Notes: generated by a model not told the origin, from the letters alone. A DNA stretch of 64,000 bases from Steroidobacteraceae bacterium (GCA_029266835.1 JAQSWD010000005.1:62001-126000); one strand, 5' to 3'. Positions 12,781 through 23,701 are shown, counted from the first letter of the stretch. Program-made: numbers and translations.

Positions 12781-13248
12781 TCAGCCGTGCTTGTCGGGCC
12801 GTGAGACGGGTGGCTGCACGGACCAATCCGCCGGCTGGTCATCCTGGTCAGCCTCGCCCTCGTCGAAACTCTGGTGGATCTTGCCGGGCTTGTGATGCGC
12901 CGGCGCGTAGATCGCGTAGATCTGCATCGGCTCATCGCCGATGTTAGTGACGTTGTGCCAGGTGCCCGCGGGCACGAGGATGCACCAGCCGTCCGACACT
13001 TCCTTGTCGAACAGGAGCTGATCCTTGGCGGGGCCCATCTGCAAGCGGCCACGCCCGCCGTCCAGGCGCAGGAACTGGTCGGTGTCCGGATGCGCTTCGA
13101 GCCCGATGTCCCCGCCGACGGGAATCGACATCAAGGTGACCTGCAGGTATCGGCCGCTCCAGACCACGGTACGGTAGTTCTCGTTTTCGAGCGTCGCGTG
13201 CTCGAGGTCGAACGATTGCGGCTGCGGGCCGATGTCCTTGATGGTCAC
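12781..13248 (-). CDS. Cupin-domain protein
   Basis: IGLEAHPDTDQFLRLDGGRGRLQ...VPAGTWHNVTNIGDEPMQIYAIY; probable GTG start. Confidence 0.82.
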   Translation of the reverse strand: MTIKDIGPQPQSFDLEHATLENENYRTVVWSGRYLQVTLMSIPVGGDIGLEAHPDTDQFLRLDGGRGRLQMGPAKDQLLFDKEVSDGWCILVPAGTWHNVTNIGDEPMQIYAIYAPAHHKPGKIHQSFDEGEADQDDQPADWSVQPPVSRPDKHG

Positions 13249-13411
13249 GAGGTCTCCTTGGAGTTGGCGTCTGCGCGGGTACGTCGCGGATTGCCTCACA
13301 AGTGCCAATTCAGCGCCATCAGCGCGTGATGGCGCCAGTGTAGGAGAGGGCTACGCGGGCGGGACCTGCCGTCCGGGGTGGGCAACTGAGCGGGATAAAG
13401 TGCCGCAGCTG

Positions 13412-15286
13412 TCAGCGGAACAGGGCCACGAAGGCCGCCGTCGCCTGCTGTACCAATGCCGGCTGCGTCAGTCTGAGCACCTGAACGGCCAGGTACGACG
13501 CGAAGAGCACAGCGGTGATCCACAAGCCGACATTGCCGCGCCGCAGAGCCTCGAACATCAGCCTGGGTTCGCGAACGAAGGCCGAAGGCGACAACCGGCT
13601 GAGCAGTTGTGATTCGATCTCCGCCTGCGGATACAGGTGTCGGCCTCGCGGGTCGATGATCTGCACCAGGTCGCGGCCCACCAGCAAGGTACGGCGGCTC
13701 ACCCGCACGTCCGCCCAAGGTGACTCGACGAGAGTGCCCGAGCCCGGGTCATAGCTCAGCGAGTCGCGCGTGATGCCGATGCGCCGCCGATGCAATCGCC
13801 CAACGTTGCGGGCGATGAATGCCGTGAACAACACGAGAATCAGTATCAGCGTGCCGGTAAAGAACGCCCCGATGCGACCGATCGGCGAGCCCAGGTCCCG
13901 GTCCGCCATCAAGTAGACCAGCACGGCGCTACACAGGACCGTATAGGCCGCGATGAGCCACGGCGCGCGGCCCGCGCGCTTGAGAAACGCCGCGTCCGGC
14001 GAGACCCAGACCGGCTCGCGACCGAGCGGAGCCGCGGGCGTGCTGACTGGCGCGAGTGTGCCGGCTGCCGACCACTTCTCCGCCCGCTGTCGGCGCAGTT
14101 CGAAAATCACCACCAGCAACGCCGTGAGCACGCCAGCGGCAATCACGCCGAACGACAGGTACTGCAGGTTGCGCTGGACCTCGCGCTCCGACTCGATGGC
14201 CGCGAGCTGCTGCTGAAAATCCGCGGGTCCCCACGCTCCCGCGAGCTTTCCCTGCAACGTCGCGCGGTGCACGCGAGCCAGGCGAGCATCGCTGATCAGC
14301 ACCGCTGCGCCGGCTTGGATCAGCTCTATGGGATCGGCGTCGGCAGGCAGCTCGATGCGCGCGAGCGTGCGTCCATCGGCTCCGTAGCGGATGACGTCTC
14401 CGTCGCGCATGCCATCGCTCATCTGCACGACCCACCATTCGCCGGTGCTGGTATGCAGCAGGCTCGCGGGCCAGACGCGATCCACGCGGGCCGGCGGTCG
14501 CGCGTAGCGTTTCACGGTGTTGGCGGAATCGATGGCGGTATTCAATACCGGCGTGCCGCGCCGGGCCAGGTCGACGCTGCGCGTGTTGCAGTTTGCGCGC
14601 GCGATCGTCGCACCCGCATGGGTGCGCAGCAGGGTTTCGCTTTCGTCGGGCGCGGAGAGCGCCACGCGCGCAATCCGGAAATTGTTGGTGTCGGCGATGT
14701 AGAGATCGCTTCCGTCGGCGACGATGCCATTGGGAAAGCACAGCGGCAGCGGTTGCGTGCGCGTCGGCCCGACCAGGCTGCCGTCCGCCTTGAAGACGAG
14801 CACGCGATGAGCCTCGGAATCGGTGACGAAGATGCGGCCGCCGCCGAAGGCCACGCGGTGCGCGCGGCGAAAGATGCGATCGCCGGGCTGCGCGGCCTTC
14901 AGGGCTGCCGAGCAACGGCGCGCCGACAGATCGCAGCGGTACAGCATGCCCGTCGCGTCATCACCCAGGTACCAGTCGCGGCCGTCCGAAGAGACAGACA
15001 TGATGGGCCCGCGCAAGCCGAGATCCTCTGCGGAAAGGCTCGAGGTGCGCGCTTCGCCGGCATCGATCAGGAATACCTTGCTGCCATTGGCCAGCAGAGT
15101 CTCCCCCGACGCATTGCGAGCGATGAGCGTAGGCGCCACGGCGCGGGCCATTGCTCCGGAGAAATGAAACTCGAGAAGCAATCCGCCGATGATGCCGGCC
15201 AATGCCAGCAGCGCCAGCCGCTGGGTCGAGGCGGGTGCGTTCCGCCAGTCGGAAGGATGCGGTTTGCCGGCCATGGTCGCATTCAA
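13412..15286 (-). CDS. Membrane protein with NHL/beta-propeller-like extracytoplasmic region
   Basis: N-terminal TM, repeat segments (FPNGIVADGSDLYIADTNNFRIARVAL), several C-terminal TM segments. Confidence 0.6.
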   Translation of the reverse strand: MNATMAGKPHPSDWRNAPASTQRLALLALAGIIGGLLLEFHFSGAMARAVAPTLIARNASGETLLANGSKVFLIDAGEARTSSLSAEDLGLRGPIMSVSSDGRDWYLGDDATGMLYRCDLSARRCSAALKAAQPGDRIFRRAHRVAFGGGRIFVTDSEAHRVLVFKADGSLVGPTRTQPLPLCFPNGIVADGSDLYIADTNNFRIARVALSAPDESETLLRTHAGATIARANCNTRSVDLARRGTPVLNTAIDSANTVKRYARPPARVDRVWPASLLHTSTGEWWVVQMSDGMRDGDVIRYGADGRTLARIELPADADPIELIQAGAAVLISDARLARVHRATLQGKLAGAWGPADFQQQLAAIESEREVQRNLQYLSFGVIAAGVLTALLVVIFELRRQRAEKWSAAGTLAPVSTPAAPLGREPVWVSPDAAFLKRAGRAPWLIAAYTVLCSAVLVYLMADRDLGSPIGRIGAFFTGTLILILVLFTAFIARNVGRLHRRRIGITRDSLSYDPGSGTLVESPWADVRVSRRTLLVGRDLVQIIDPRGRHLYPQAEIESQLLSRLSPSAFVREPRLMFEALRRGNVGLWITAVLFASYLAVQVLRLTQPALVQQATAAFVALFR

Positions 15287-15451
15287 GCCGATTCAGGCTG
15301 CGCCGTATGCGAGCCGCATCACACTGGCCGCAGCCCGCTGCGACCGCGGTAGCTAGAAGGACGCGCCGGCGGGGCTGCGGCCCCGGATCAAGCCAAGCGC
15401 CCGGACTGGATAGACGTCGGGGAGCAGGGCGCGTCGCGACCGCAGCCTCGG

Positions 15452-18406
15452 TCAGCGTCCCGCCGCCCGGGTGCGGATGGCATACAGACTCGTGCGCGCG
15501 CCGATGTACAGCGTGCGCCGATCGGGCCCGCCGAATGCCAAACTACCTGGCCGCTCGGGGACCTCGAGCACCCCCAACGGCTTTCCATTGCGGTCATAGA
15601 TCCATACCTGGCTTTCGGCGATGTACACATTGCCGGCGGTATCCGTCACCACCGACGAGCCGCCGCGCTCGTTGAAGACGGTGCTGCCGAGTTTGCCATC
15701 CGCACCGAGTGTCACGCGATAAGTGCGGCCATCATCTTCACTGGTCAGGTAGTTGGACGTGGCCGGCACGAAGGGCGCCAGCTGAGAGCTCTGCAGCAGC
15801 GGCCGCCAGGTGCCGCCGGCCATGATCGCGGTGCGGCTGTCCGGTGCGTAGAAGTACCCGCGATGTTCGTTCGCCACGGGATGCACGATGGCGGTATTGC
15901 TCCGCGGCCGATACACGTAACCGCGGCGTTCCATCATGTCCTGCATCACGGACATCTGATTGTGGATACCGACCGGTAACAGCAGCGTCGTCTGCGGCAG
16001 CGCCTCCGCGGTCTCCGCGACGGCCTCGGCGGGGCCAGGCGTGGTCGAGCTCAACCGATGGACGGCGCGCTCGTTCGCGATCGCCAGCAACGTCGAGGGT
16101 GCGACGAAGCCCAACACCTGCGGCTGGCCCTTGATCTCGGCCAGCACCTCGGCGTCACGCTTTGCGGCGTTCCAGCGATAGATTTTTCCCTTGGCCGCAT
16201 CGGTGAAGAAGACCGTGCCGTGGTCATCGACGGTCATGCCCGACGCATTGCTGAAACCGCTCTTCAGCAGCTGCAACGTCCCACCGAACACCGAGGCCGG
16301 TGCCGGCTGGTCACGCCGTTCCCTCGCACCCGCATTCACCGCGAAGCGCGTGAAGAAATGCGAGCGCACGAATGCGCCGTTGGCTTCGTTGTAAACCGCG
16401 TTGTCGAAGGCCAGCCGCGTCTGGCTGAACACCTTCATGTTGTCGAACTCGATGCCGTTGGAGCGGCGCACCAGGATGGCGTAGGTCTTCGGCAGCACGT
16501 TGCGCGACACGCGATACATGTACGTGTTCGCGAACAGCAGGTCCTTCGAATCCTCGATGTCGATGGCATAGGCATTGGCGCCGGCCGGGTTTTCCTCCTC
16601 GGTCTGGAATGCGTACATCTCCCAGTTGCGCACCTTGTGGAACTCCGACTCCACGCGGAAGTGATGCTCGACCGACATCTGGTAGATCTTTCCGGGCGTG
16701 TCGGTGTTCTCGACGCGAAGGCCGATGCGCGCGTTGATGCCATGCGGCCAGTTGTTGCGGAAGATGCCGCCGCCGCCGTTGGTGACCAGCAGGTCCGCGG
16801 CGGACGGCGAGAACTCGAACCGCGGTCTGACTACCGGCGCGGCCGTCGAAGACGAGGGGCGACGGGGCGGGCCGAACCCACGAAATCCCGATCCGAAAAA
16901 TCGCTGGCCCGGGAAGGATATGTCGTCGAGCAAAGAATCCTTCCCGGCCATCCAGACCACGCCGGCCGCGCGCGGATTGAACGTGCCCGTGGTGACGGTG
17001 AGGGCGCGCACGATGTTACGGCCGCCCTTGGGCGCTACAATGATCCCCACCGGATCGCCCTCTCCGCCAAAGGCGGGTGAGCTGTCGAGCAGAGAAATCT
17101 GCGTGGTGGCGGGGTTGAGCCCGATGAGCACCGTCTCCGGCTTCAATACGAGCGGGCGGCTCACGCGATACGTGCCGCTCGGGAAAAACAGCACGTCTTG
17201 CTTCGCGATGGCCGCGACCAATGCATCAGTGTCATCCGTCTGGCCATCACCCTTCGCGCCCAGCGTGCGCACATTCGCCCAGCGATCCATGGCGGGAGTC
17301 GCGGGAATGTCAGTCGGGATCGGCTGCCCCGCCTTCGCGAGTGCGCGCGCCCGGTGGCGGGTCGCGATGCCGTTCTCGCGGCCATCGGCGCCGATCATGA
17401 GGCCCTGCGTGAAGCGATCCACGACGTAGTGCCGCGCGGGTGCCGCCAGCGGATTCTCGCCGGCGAAGAAACGCGGCACGTCGCTGCACGTGGTGTTCAC
17501 CAGCGTCACCGCGGAGTGCGCGTTGCGGGCGTTGCCCGCGACGAATGCCGCGTCGCGGATGTTGTGCATCCACAGATCGCGCCCGTAAAGCTGCTCGACC
17601 TGCCCGGGCGCGATCTGCAGCGCCACCGGCATGTTCGAGAAGCTCACGCGGATGACCGTGAAGCCCGCTTCCTGTGTGTGGATCGCTGCCGCGCGTTGGT
17701 TCGTGAAAGTCGAATCCATGAGCAGGAACTGCCACACAGGCGCGGTACGCTTCGTGATGATGCCGTATTCGCCGCCATCGACGTGGATGTCGCTGGCCTG
17801 GTTGCCGATGTCCTCCACGGCCGCGCGCGCCGTGCCGACCCGGAAATTCATGTGCGTGAGTTCGCTGTGCTGCGCGACATGGAAGCGGATGGCAACGGCG
17901 GCCGGGTTGCCCTCCCGCAAATCGAAATCGATGTTGCTCATGCCACTGAAGAAGGTGAATTCGGAGGCATCGACAATGGGCTGCCCGGCGTCGGGCCGAT
18001 TGTCGGCGAAGTGGACCATGTAGCGGCCTGCGCCTTCCTGGAACCCCGGCGTGTGCGGGCCGAGCACGAACACCGGGCGCGTGGCGCCGTAGCCGAGCAG
18101 ACGGATGCCCTGCCAGACATGGACGGTCTTGCCGAGCCGATACCGACCCTCGGGGATCAGCAGTACGCCGGCGCCCGTGGTTTCCTGCACCTGGTCGATC
18201 GCGCGTTGAAGTGCGTCCGAATCATCGCCGATGCCGTCGCCGTGTGCGCCGAAGGCTGGCTTCGTGAAATCCACCGCGCGCGGATCATCCGGCCGAACCG
18301 GGTAGAACGACGCGGCTTGAACCGCGCCTGACCAGACGAAGAGGGCGACGAGCAGGCCCATCAACGAAGTGCGGAAGCTGCGCGCTGGCTTGAAGAGAAC
18401 TTTCAC
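15452..18406 (-). CDS. Secreted protein with two pectate-lyase-3-like beta-helix modules and a C-terminal NHL/SMP-30-like propeller
   Basis: FGAHGDGIGDDSDALQRAIDQ and LGAKGDGQTDDTDALVAAIAKQ...FFPSGTYRVSRPL; later SGMTVDDHGTVFFTDAAKGKIYRW; GTG start at 18406 before the signal peptide. Confidence 0.72.
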   Translation of the reverse strand: MKVLFKPARSFRTSLMGLLVALFVWSGAVQAASFYPVRPDDPRAVDFTKPAFGAHGDGIGDDSDALQRAIDQVQETTGAGVLLIPEGRYRLGKTVHVWQGIRLLGYGATRPVFVLGPHTPGFQEGAGRYMVHFADNRPDAGQPIVDASEFTFFSGMSNIDFDLREGNPAAVAIRFHVAQHSELTHMNFRVGTARAAVEDIGNQASDIHVDGGEYGIITKRTAPVWQFLLMDSTFTNQRAAAIHTQEAGFTVIRVSFSNMPVALQIAPGQVEQLYGRDLWMHNIRDAAFVAGNARNAHSAVTLVNTTCSDVPRFFAGENPLAAPARHYVVDRFTQGLMIGADGRENGIATRHRARALAKAGQPIPTDIPATPAMDRWANVRTLGAKGDGQTDDTDALVAAIAKQDVLFFPSGTYRVSRPLVLKPETVLIGLNPATTQISLLDSSPAFGGEGDPVGIIVAPKGGRNIVRALTVTTGTFNPRAAGVVWMAGKDSLLDDISFPGQRFFGSGFRGFGPPRRPSSSTAAPVVRPRFEFSPSAADLLVTNGGGGIFRNNWPHGINARIGLRVENTDTPGKIYQMSVEHHFRVESEFHKVRNWEMYAFQTEEENPAGANAYAIDIEDSKDLLFANTYMYRVSRNVLPKTYAILVRRSNGIEFDNMKVFSQTRLAFDNAVYNEANGAFVRSHFFTRFAVNAGARERRDQPAPASVFGGTLQLLKSGFSNASGMTVDDHGTVFFTDAAKGKIYRWNAAKRDAEVLAEIKGQPQVLGFVAPSTLLAIANERAVHRLSSTTPGPAEAVAETAEALPQTTLLLPVGIHNQMSVMQDMMERRGYVYRPRSNTAIVHPVANEHRGYFYAPDSRTAIMAGGTWRPLLQSSQLAPFVPATSNYLTSEDDGRTYRVTLGADGKLGSTVFNERGGSSVVTDTAGNVYIAESQVWIYDRNGKPLGVLEVPERPGSLAFGGPDRRTLYIGARTSLYAIRTRAAGR

Positions 18407-18656
18407 GGCGATGGTGTTCCGGCTGGGTGAGAACAGCGAACGAGGCTTGCCGGCGAGGATATCGCGTGACGGCGCCTCCTGGAGCAGACGCACTTGTCGG
18501 CCTTTACCTATACGAGCCGTGCTCCTGCGCTCGGCGCTCGCGCCTCGGCCAAGCGCCAGCGGTGATCCACAATCTGCCACAGCGTGCCGAGGAAATCGCC
18601 GAGCGCACCTGCTACAGCAAGCATCACGGCGCTGCTGACGATGCATCCCGAGGCCG

Positions 18657-19667
18657 TCAGAAATTCACGATGGCCTTGATGACGGAATCCATCCCCGCGA
18701 TGAGTTCGGGAATCCGCCGCGGCGCGTCGGCCGCGTCGATACTGTGCGTGTGCAGGGCCCGGGTCGGAATCGAGCCGTCGCGGATGCGGCCGATCACTTG
18801 CGCGAAGTCCTCATCGAGTGCGTTCCTGCTCGCGAGCAGCGTGGTTTCCCGTTTGTGGAACTCGGGGTCCGGAAAGGCGATGTCGTCCTTGACGACGCTG
18901 ACCAGCACATAGCTCCCGGCGTGCGCGACATAGCGAAGGCCGGCGGACATCGCCGCGGCATTGCCCGACGCATCGAACACGCATGAGAACATCTCGCCGC
19001 CCGTGAGCTCGCTCAGGCGTTCGTGTTCCGTGCCATCCGCGTGCACCGTGCTGTCGATGGCCAGGTGGACCCCGGCGAGATCCAGACGGCTGCGACGTGT
19101 ATCCATGAGGGTGACCGCAGCGCCGGTCATGCGCGCGAACAGGCTCACGGCGATCCCGATCGGCCCCGCGCCGACCACCAGCACCCGATCGCCAGCGCCA
19201 GGCTGTCCGCGGCGGACCGCATGCGCACCGATGGCCAGGAACTCCACCATGGCGGCCTGCTCGAGACTCAAGCCCGCTGCGTCGATCACCGCGCTCTCGG
19301 GCACCGACAGGACCTCGCGCATCCCGCCGTCCACATGGACGCCAAGCACCTTCAGTGCAACGCAGCAGTTTGGCCTGCCACTGCGGCACGCGATGCAGGT
19401 GCGGCAGGGCAGGTAGGGATTGATCGTCACCCGCTGACCGGGTTTGAGCCGGGAGTCCGGCGCCGCTTCCAGCACTTCTCCCGCGAGCTCGTGCCCCATC
19501 ACGCGGGGATAAGTCAGGAAGGGTTGTTTGCCCGAGAAGATATGGTAGTCGGTGCCGCAGAGGCCGACTCGCCGGATACGGATCAGGACATCACCGGCCG
19601 CGCGGGCCGGGATCTGGCTGGAGGTCAGCGAGAGGTGGAACGGTTTTTCGCAAACAATGGCTTTCAA
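18657..19667 (-). CDS. Zinc-dependent alcohol dehydrogenase (MDR family)
   Basis: GLCGTDYHIFSG, GHELAGEV, CRTCIACRSGRPNCC structural Zn site, VVGAGPIGIAVS. Confidence 0.92.
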   Translation of the reverse strand: MKAIVCEKPFHLSLTSSQIPARAAGDVLIRIRRVGLCGTDYHIFSGKQPFLTYPRVMGHELAGEVLEAAPDSRLKPGQRVTINPYLPCRTCIACRSGRPNCCVALKVLGVHVDGGMREVLSVPESAVIDAAGLSLEQAAMVEFLAIGAHAVRRGQPGAGDRVLVVGAGPIGIAVSLFARMTGAAVTLMDTRRSRLDLAGVHLAIDSTVHADGTEHERLSELTGGEMFSCVFDASGNAAAMSAGLRYVAHAGSYVLVSVVKDDIAFPDPEFHKRETTLLASRNALDEDFAQVIGRIRDGSIPTRALHTHSIDAADAPRRIPELIAGMDSVIKAIVNF

Positions 19668-19818
19668 GGTGCTGCTCCGCCGGCGTAGCCAGGATGAACG
19701 GCCCTATTGTTGCGCAAATGAAAGTAACTTGCGCTAATAGAAGCTGACGGAAACGAGGCATGGGCATGATGTGATGCGAGATAGTCGCAAACCAGCGCCG
19801 TGGTAGCGCGCTGACGAA

Positions 19819-20952
19819 TCAGGCCACGCGCAACTGGTCGCGCCCACCGCGCTTGGCTTCGTAAAGAGCCTGATCCGCACGCGTGAGCACGCTGTCGAGC
19901 GTATCCGTGATCCGGATACTCGCGATTCCGCACGACACGCTGACCTTGAGACCCGGAGCGATCTCGGACCAGTCCGCGGACGACACGGTGCCGCGAACAC
20001 GTTCGACGAGGCGTGCTCCCGACAGTTCGTCCGCTCCCTGCAGCAGCAACACGAATTCCTCACCGCCATAACGGCCTACGACATCCGATGTGCGCAGGCA
20101 TTGCCGGATGCAATCGACCACACGGCGCAGGACCTTGTCGCCCGCCATGTGGCCGAACCGGTCGTTGATGGATTTGAACCAGTCGAGGTCGATCATGGCC
20201 ACGCAGGAAGGAATGCCTCCGCGCGCGTTGCGCTTCAACGATTTTTCGATGAGCGGCACGATCGCGCGGCGGCTCAATGCACCGGTCAGCGGATCGCTCG
20301 CGGCCAGTTGCTCGGCGTCGTTCTTCGCCTGGCCCAGTGCCCAGTTGACCTTGTACAGCCTCATGCGCATCGCGGAGCCGTAGTAGCCCAACATGGTGGT
20401 GCGCAGCGCGATCAGGGCGAAGCTGACCGTCAGCAACAGCAATTCCAACCGGCTGGGATTGACGATGCCCAGCGCCGGATGCGCAGGCACCATGAGAATG
20501 ATGCCGAATCCGATGAATGCGACCAGCCAGGACAGCAGCGCCGCCCGCAGCTCGATTCGCAAACTGCCGAAAGCGAACACGATGGACACGGTGCCTATGA
20601 AAAGAGGAGCCAGCTGCGGCGCCAGCGCGGCGCCCAGTATTTGCGCGAGTACGGCGTAGCCCATCTGCCAGGCCACGAGTTGGGGATCTGGCCGGCGCTC
20701 CACGTCCGCAAACCAGTGAATGAGCGAAAAGAGTACGAGATGACCCAGGCCAACGGCGCCATACACGCCGACGACCCAGCCCTCGATCGTGCCGGCCAAG
20801 GCGAACAGACCGTACATGATGGTGTCGATCAGGTAACTGAGCCCGATCGCGCCGACCAGGATCACGCGATACAGGCGCCGGCTCTTGTCGCGGTCGAGGC
20901 CGGTCCGCCGTTGCAGCTTCTCGAGCCAGATTTCGTCCAATCCAATCTGCAT
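19819..20952 (-). CDS. Diguanylate cyclase (membrane sensor + GGDEF)
   Basis: Multiple TM segments; DPLTGALSRRA, MIDLDWFKSINDRFGH, RYGGEEFVLLL. Confidence 0.93.
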   Translation of the reverse strand: MQIGLDEIWLEKLQRRTGLDRDKSRRLYRVILVGAIGLSYLIDTIMYGLFALAGTIEGWVVGVYGAVGLGHLVLFSLIHWFADVERRPDPQLVAWQMGYAVLAQILGAALAPQLAPLFIGTVSIVFAFGSLRIELRAALLSWLVAFIGFGIILMVPAHPALGIVNPSRLELLLLTVSFALIALRTTMLGYYGSAMRMRLYKVNWALGQAKNDAEQLAASDPLTGALSRRAIVPLIEKSLKRNARGGIPSCVAMIDLDWFKSINDRFGHMAGDKVLRRVVDCIRQCLRTSDVVGRYGGEEFVLLLQGADELSGARLVERVRGTVSSADWSEIAPGLKVSVSCGIASIRITDTLDSVLTRADQALYEAKRGGRDQLRVA

Positions 20953-21123
20953 CTGGGATTCCGCTGATGCCCGCCCTCGGCGCGGAATGCGCCGGTTCGC
21001 CTTCGTATCGACTGGAATATCCCGGGGCTTGAGCGCGCCACCTCCGGCACGCGGCGTACTTCACGTTTCGCGCCTTCCCTCCATCCCTTGGCATGCAGCC
21101 CGGCAGTTTGATATCACACTGCC

Positions 21124-22107
21124 ATGCAATACAAAGAACTGGGTCGAACAGGGTTCGAGGTCTCCAGCATCAGTTTCGGTGCCTGGGCCATCGGTGGCAC
21201 ATGGGGTGAAGTGGATGATTCCGAGGCCATGCGCTGCCTGCATCGCGCGCTGGACCTGGGGGTCAATTTCTTCGACACGGCTGATGTATATGGGGACGGA
21301 CACAGCGAGCGACTCCTGGCGCGTCTGCGCCGGGAACGCAGCGATCCATTCTGGGTAGCCACCAAAGTCGGCCGGCGCTCGAGTCCGCACGTCAAGGAAA
21401 GCTACACGCGAGAGAACTTGACCCGATACGTGGAGCGCTGCCTGAAGAATCTCGAGGTGCAGTCGCTGGACCTCGTGCAGATCCACTGTCCGCCCACCGA
21501 TGTCTACTACATGCCCGAAGTCTTCGGCGTGTTCGACGACCTGGTGAAGGCCGGCAAAGTGAGGTTCTATGGCGCCAGCGTCGAGCGCGTGGAGGAAGGA
21601 CTGAAGGCGCTGGAGTATCCCGAATTGCAGACGCTGCAGGTGATATTCAACGTCCTGCGCCAGCGCCCCGCGGAACTCCTGTTCCCGCGGGCGGCGGAGC
21701 GCAAGGTCGGCATCCTGGCGCGGCTGCCACTCTCGTCAGGCATGCTCACCGGCAAATTGACCAGCGCCACCCGCTTCCACCCGGACGATCACAGAGCCTT
21801 CAATCGTGAAGGAGCGGCGTTCGACAAGGGCGAGACGTTCTCGGGCTTCGACTACGAGCGCGGCTTGCAGGTGGTAGAGAAATTACGCGGCTTGTTGCCC
21901 ACCGGCATGACTTTGCCCGAGCTCGCGCTACGTTACATCGCGTCTTTTCCAGCCGTAACCTGCTCTATCCCGGGCGCACGGCGCGTCGAGCAAGTCGAGC
22001 AGAACGTGGCGGCAGGCTCGAAGGGAGCGCTGGATGAAGGTTTGCTCGCCACACTCGCGCAACTCTATGTGAGCGACGTCAAACCATTCGTTCACCATCG
22101 TTGGTGA
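21124..22107 (+). CDS. Aldo/keto reductase
   Basis: LGRTGFEVSSISFGAWAIGG, FFDTADVYGDGHSERLL, LVQIHCPP. Confidence 0.92.
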   Translation: MQYKELGRTGFEVSSISFGAWAIGGTWGEVDDSEAMRCLHRALDLGVNFFDTADVYGDGHSERLLARLRRERSDPFWVATKVGRRSSPHVKESYTRENLTRYVERCLKNLEVQSLDLVQIHCPPTDVYYMPEVFGVFDDLVKAGKVRFYGASVERVEEGLKALEYPELQTLQVIFNVLRQRPAELLFPRAAERKVGILARLPLSSGMLTGKLTSATRFHPDDHRAFNREGAAFDKGETFSGFDYERGLQVVEKLRGLLPTGMTLPELALRYIASFPAVTCSIPGARRVEQVEQNVAAGSKGALDEGLLATLAQLYVSDVKPFVHHRW

Positions 22108-22262
22108 CACCTGTCCTCGCCAGGGCCGACGCAGGTGCCCGTTTTCAGCGACCGCCGCTTCGGTGGCGGCCATAGAGCTTCGGCGGGAGCGTGACGGTGC
22201 TCCTTCTCGAGTTGCGCCCAGGCCGACCATTTCAACGCCAGCCGAAGCAGCCAGACCGCCGG

Positions 22263-23633
22263 TCAAACGTGATGCAATGCCTCTCGGGCGACCTGCATGG
22301 ACTCCTCATGCGGTAGGTCCCGCGCCCGCGTCAGCAGCGACAGATTGAAGTCATTGCGCGGCTTGCGCGACAGGCGCTCCTCGATCAATGCCCTGGCCAG
22401 CGAACGCCGGCCTGCGCGCAATGCGGCTTCGGTCACGGTGAGGTGCAGGAGGTCGCGCTGCGCGTGACTCCCGCCGAAACGCTGGGCGTGGGCGCGGACG
22501 CGCTGCAGTTCGTCGATGGCCACCTCGTAGTCTCGCCGCTCGAAGGCGCACAGGGCATTCGCCATCGGCAACCCCACTTCGCGGCTCATCATTCCATTGG
22601 TATCGGAGCGGCGGGCCGCCGCTTCGAGAGCGGACAGGATGCGCACCACCTGGCGATGGTTGCCGGTCGCGAGAAAAGCCATGATGGCGTGCACGTCGTT
22701 GAACGCGTAGTAACCTTCGTCGCCCAGCGCTTCCCAGCTCGCCGCCAGTTCGGTCCAGCGATCACCGGTGTCGACATTGCGCAGCCGCAGGCGCCACAAC
22801 ATCGCCGAGGCATCCACCATTTCGCCCGCGACACGCGTCGACTGTGGGCGGATGCAGGAGTCGTAGACCTCGAGCGCGGCCGCGTAATCGCAGTTGTCGG
22901 CGTGAAAGAGCGCGAGGTGCCAGTAGTTGTGAAAGGCGAAGAAGTTGTGCTCGCGCCATCCGAGCGCCGTGCGGTTGATCCAGTCGACGCCCGACTGGTT
23001 CTGGCCGCGCATCTCGAACACGTGCGCAACGGAATGGACTGCCCAGACGTCGGCGGGGTTGAGCTCGACGGCGCGCCGGCCCAGTGCTTCCGCTTCATCG
23101 TAGGCGCCGCACTCCTCGAGACCGAAGGCATACATGCCGAGCACCTGGCCGCGCCGGGCATCCAGGTCGGGCCACGCGTGCAAGACCTGGGCGGGTCGGT
23201 CGCGCAGCATCGTCGAGTTGCCCAGCAGGAAATCGAACAGGTGCGCGAACTGCAAGGCCAGCAGGTCGCGCGGATATTCGGCGCAGATGTCGCCGTAGAG
23301 TTTCGCGGCGCCGGCGAAATCGCGCGACAGCCAGGCATGGGCCGCGCCCAGGTGCATGCGCTCGCGTTCGACCGCGTGGCCGATGTGACGCCCCGCGGCG
23401 TCGAGAGCGGAGGCGATGCCGCTTTCCGCACCGAGCTCGCTCGTGGTCGCGAGCAACCCTGCCTTGAAGCAATGCCCCATCACGAACGACGGATCGTTTG
23501 CCAGCGATTCATCGATCGTGGCCATGGGATCGCCCCGGTATAACGCCAGCTGCCCGACGGCGCGTTCGTAGAAATCCAGCGCCGTGCGATTGCCGGCCGA
23601 TACCTTGTTACCGAAGCTGTCAACGAGTTTCAT
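22263..23633 (-). CDS. TTC38-like tetratricopeptide-repeat protein
   Basis: Alpha-helical repeats; HSVAHVFEMRGQNQSGVDWINRT...HNYWHLALFHAD motif. Confidence 0.72.
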   Translation of the reverse strand: MKLVDSFGNKVSAGNRTALDFYERAVGQLALYRGDPMATIDESLANDPSFVMGHCFKAGLLATTSELGAESGIASALDAAGRHIGHAVERERMHLGAAHAWLSRDFAGAAKLYGDICAEYPRDLLALQFAHLFDFLLGNSTMLRDRPAQVLHAWPDLDARRGQVLGMYAFGLEECGAYDEAEALGRRAVELNPADVWAVHSVAHVFEMRGQNQSGVDWINRTALGWREHNFFAFHNYWHLALFHADNCDYAAALEVYDSCIRPQSTRVAGEMVDASAMLWRLRLRNVDTGDRWTELAASWEALGDEGYYAFNDVHAIMAFLATGNHRQVVRILSALEAAARRSDTNGMMSREVGLPMANALCAFERRDYEVAIDELQRVRAHAQRFGGSHAQRDLLHLTVTEAALRAGRRSLARALIEERLSRKPRNDFNLSLLTRARDLPHEESMQVAREALHHV

Positions 23634-23662
23634 GAGGGTCTCCAGTGTCGTCCTGACCTGAA

Positions 23663-23697
23663 GGCGTGACGGTGCGAGGAACAATGTTCCCCGCTGG
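23663..23697. promoter_or_regulatory. Conserved block with perfect dyad GGAACA-A-TGTTCC (copy A)
   Basis: ggcgtgacggtgcgaggaacaatgttccccgctgg; dyad at 23678-23690. Confidence 0.7.
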
Positions 23698-23701
23698 GGC
23701 T

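Noticed and set aside
16058-18331. Plus-strand ORFs (340 and 377 aa) opposite the beta-helix gene
   Set aside because: No signal peptide, domain motif or RBS support; composition typical of reverse frames.
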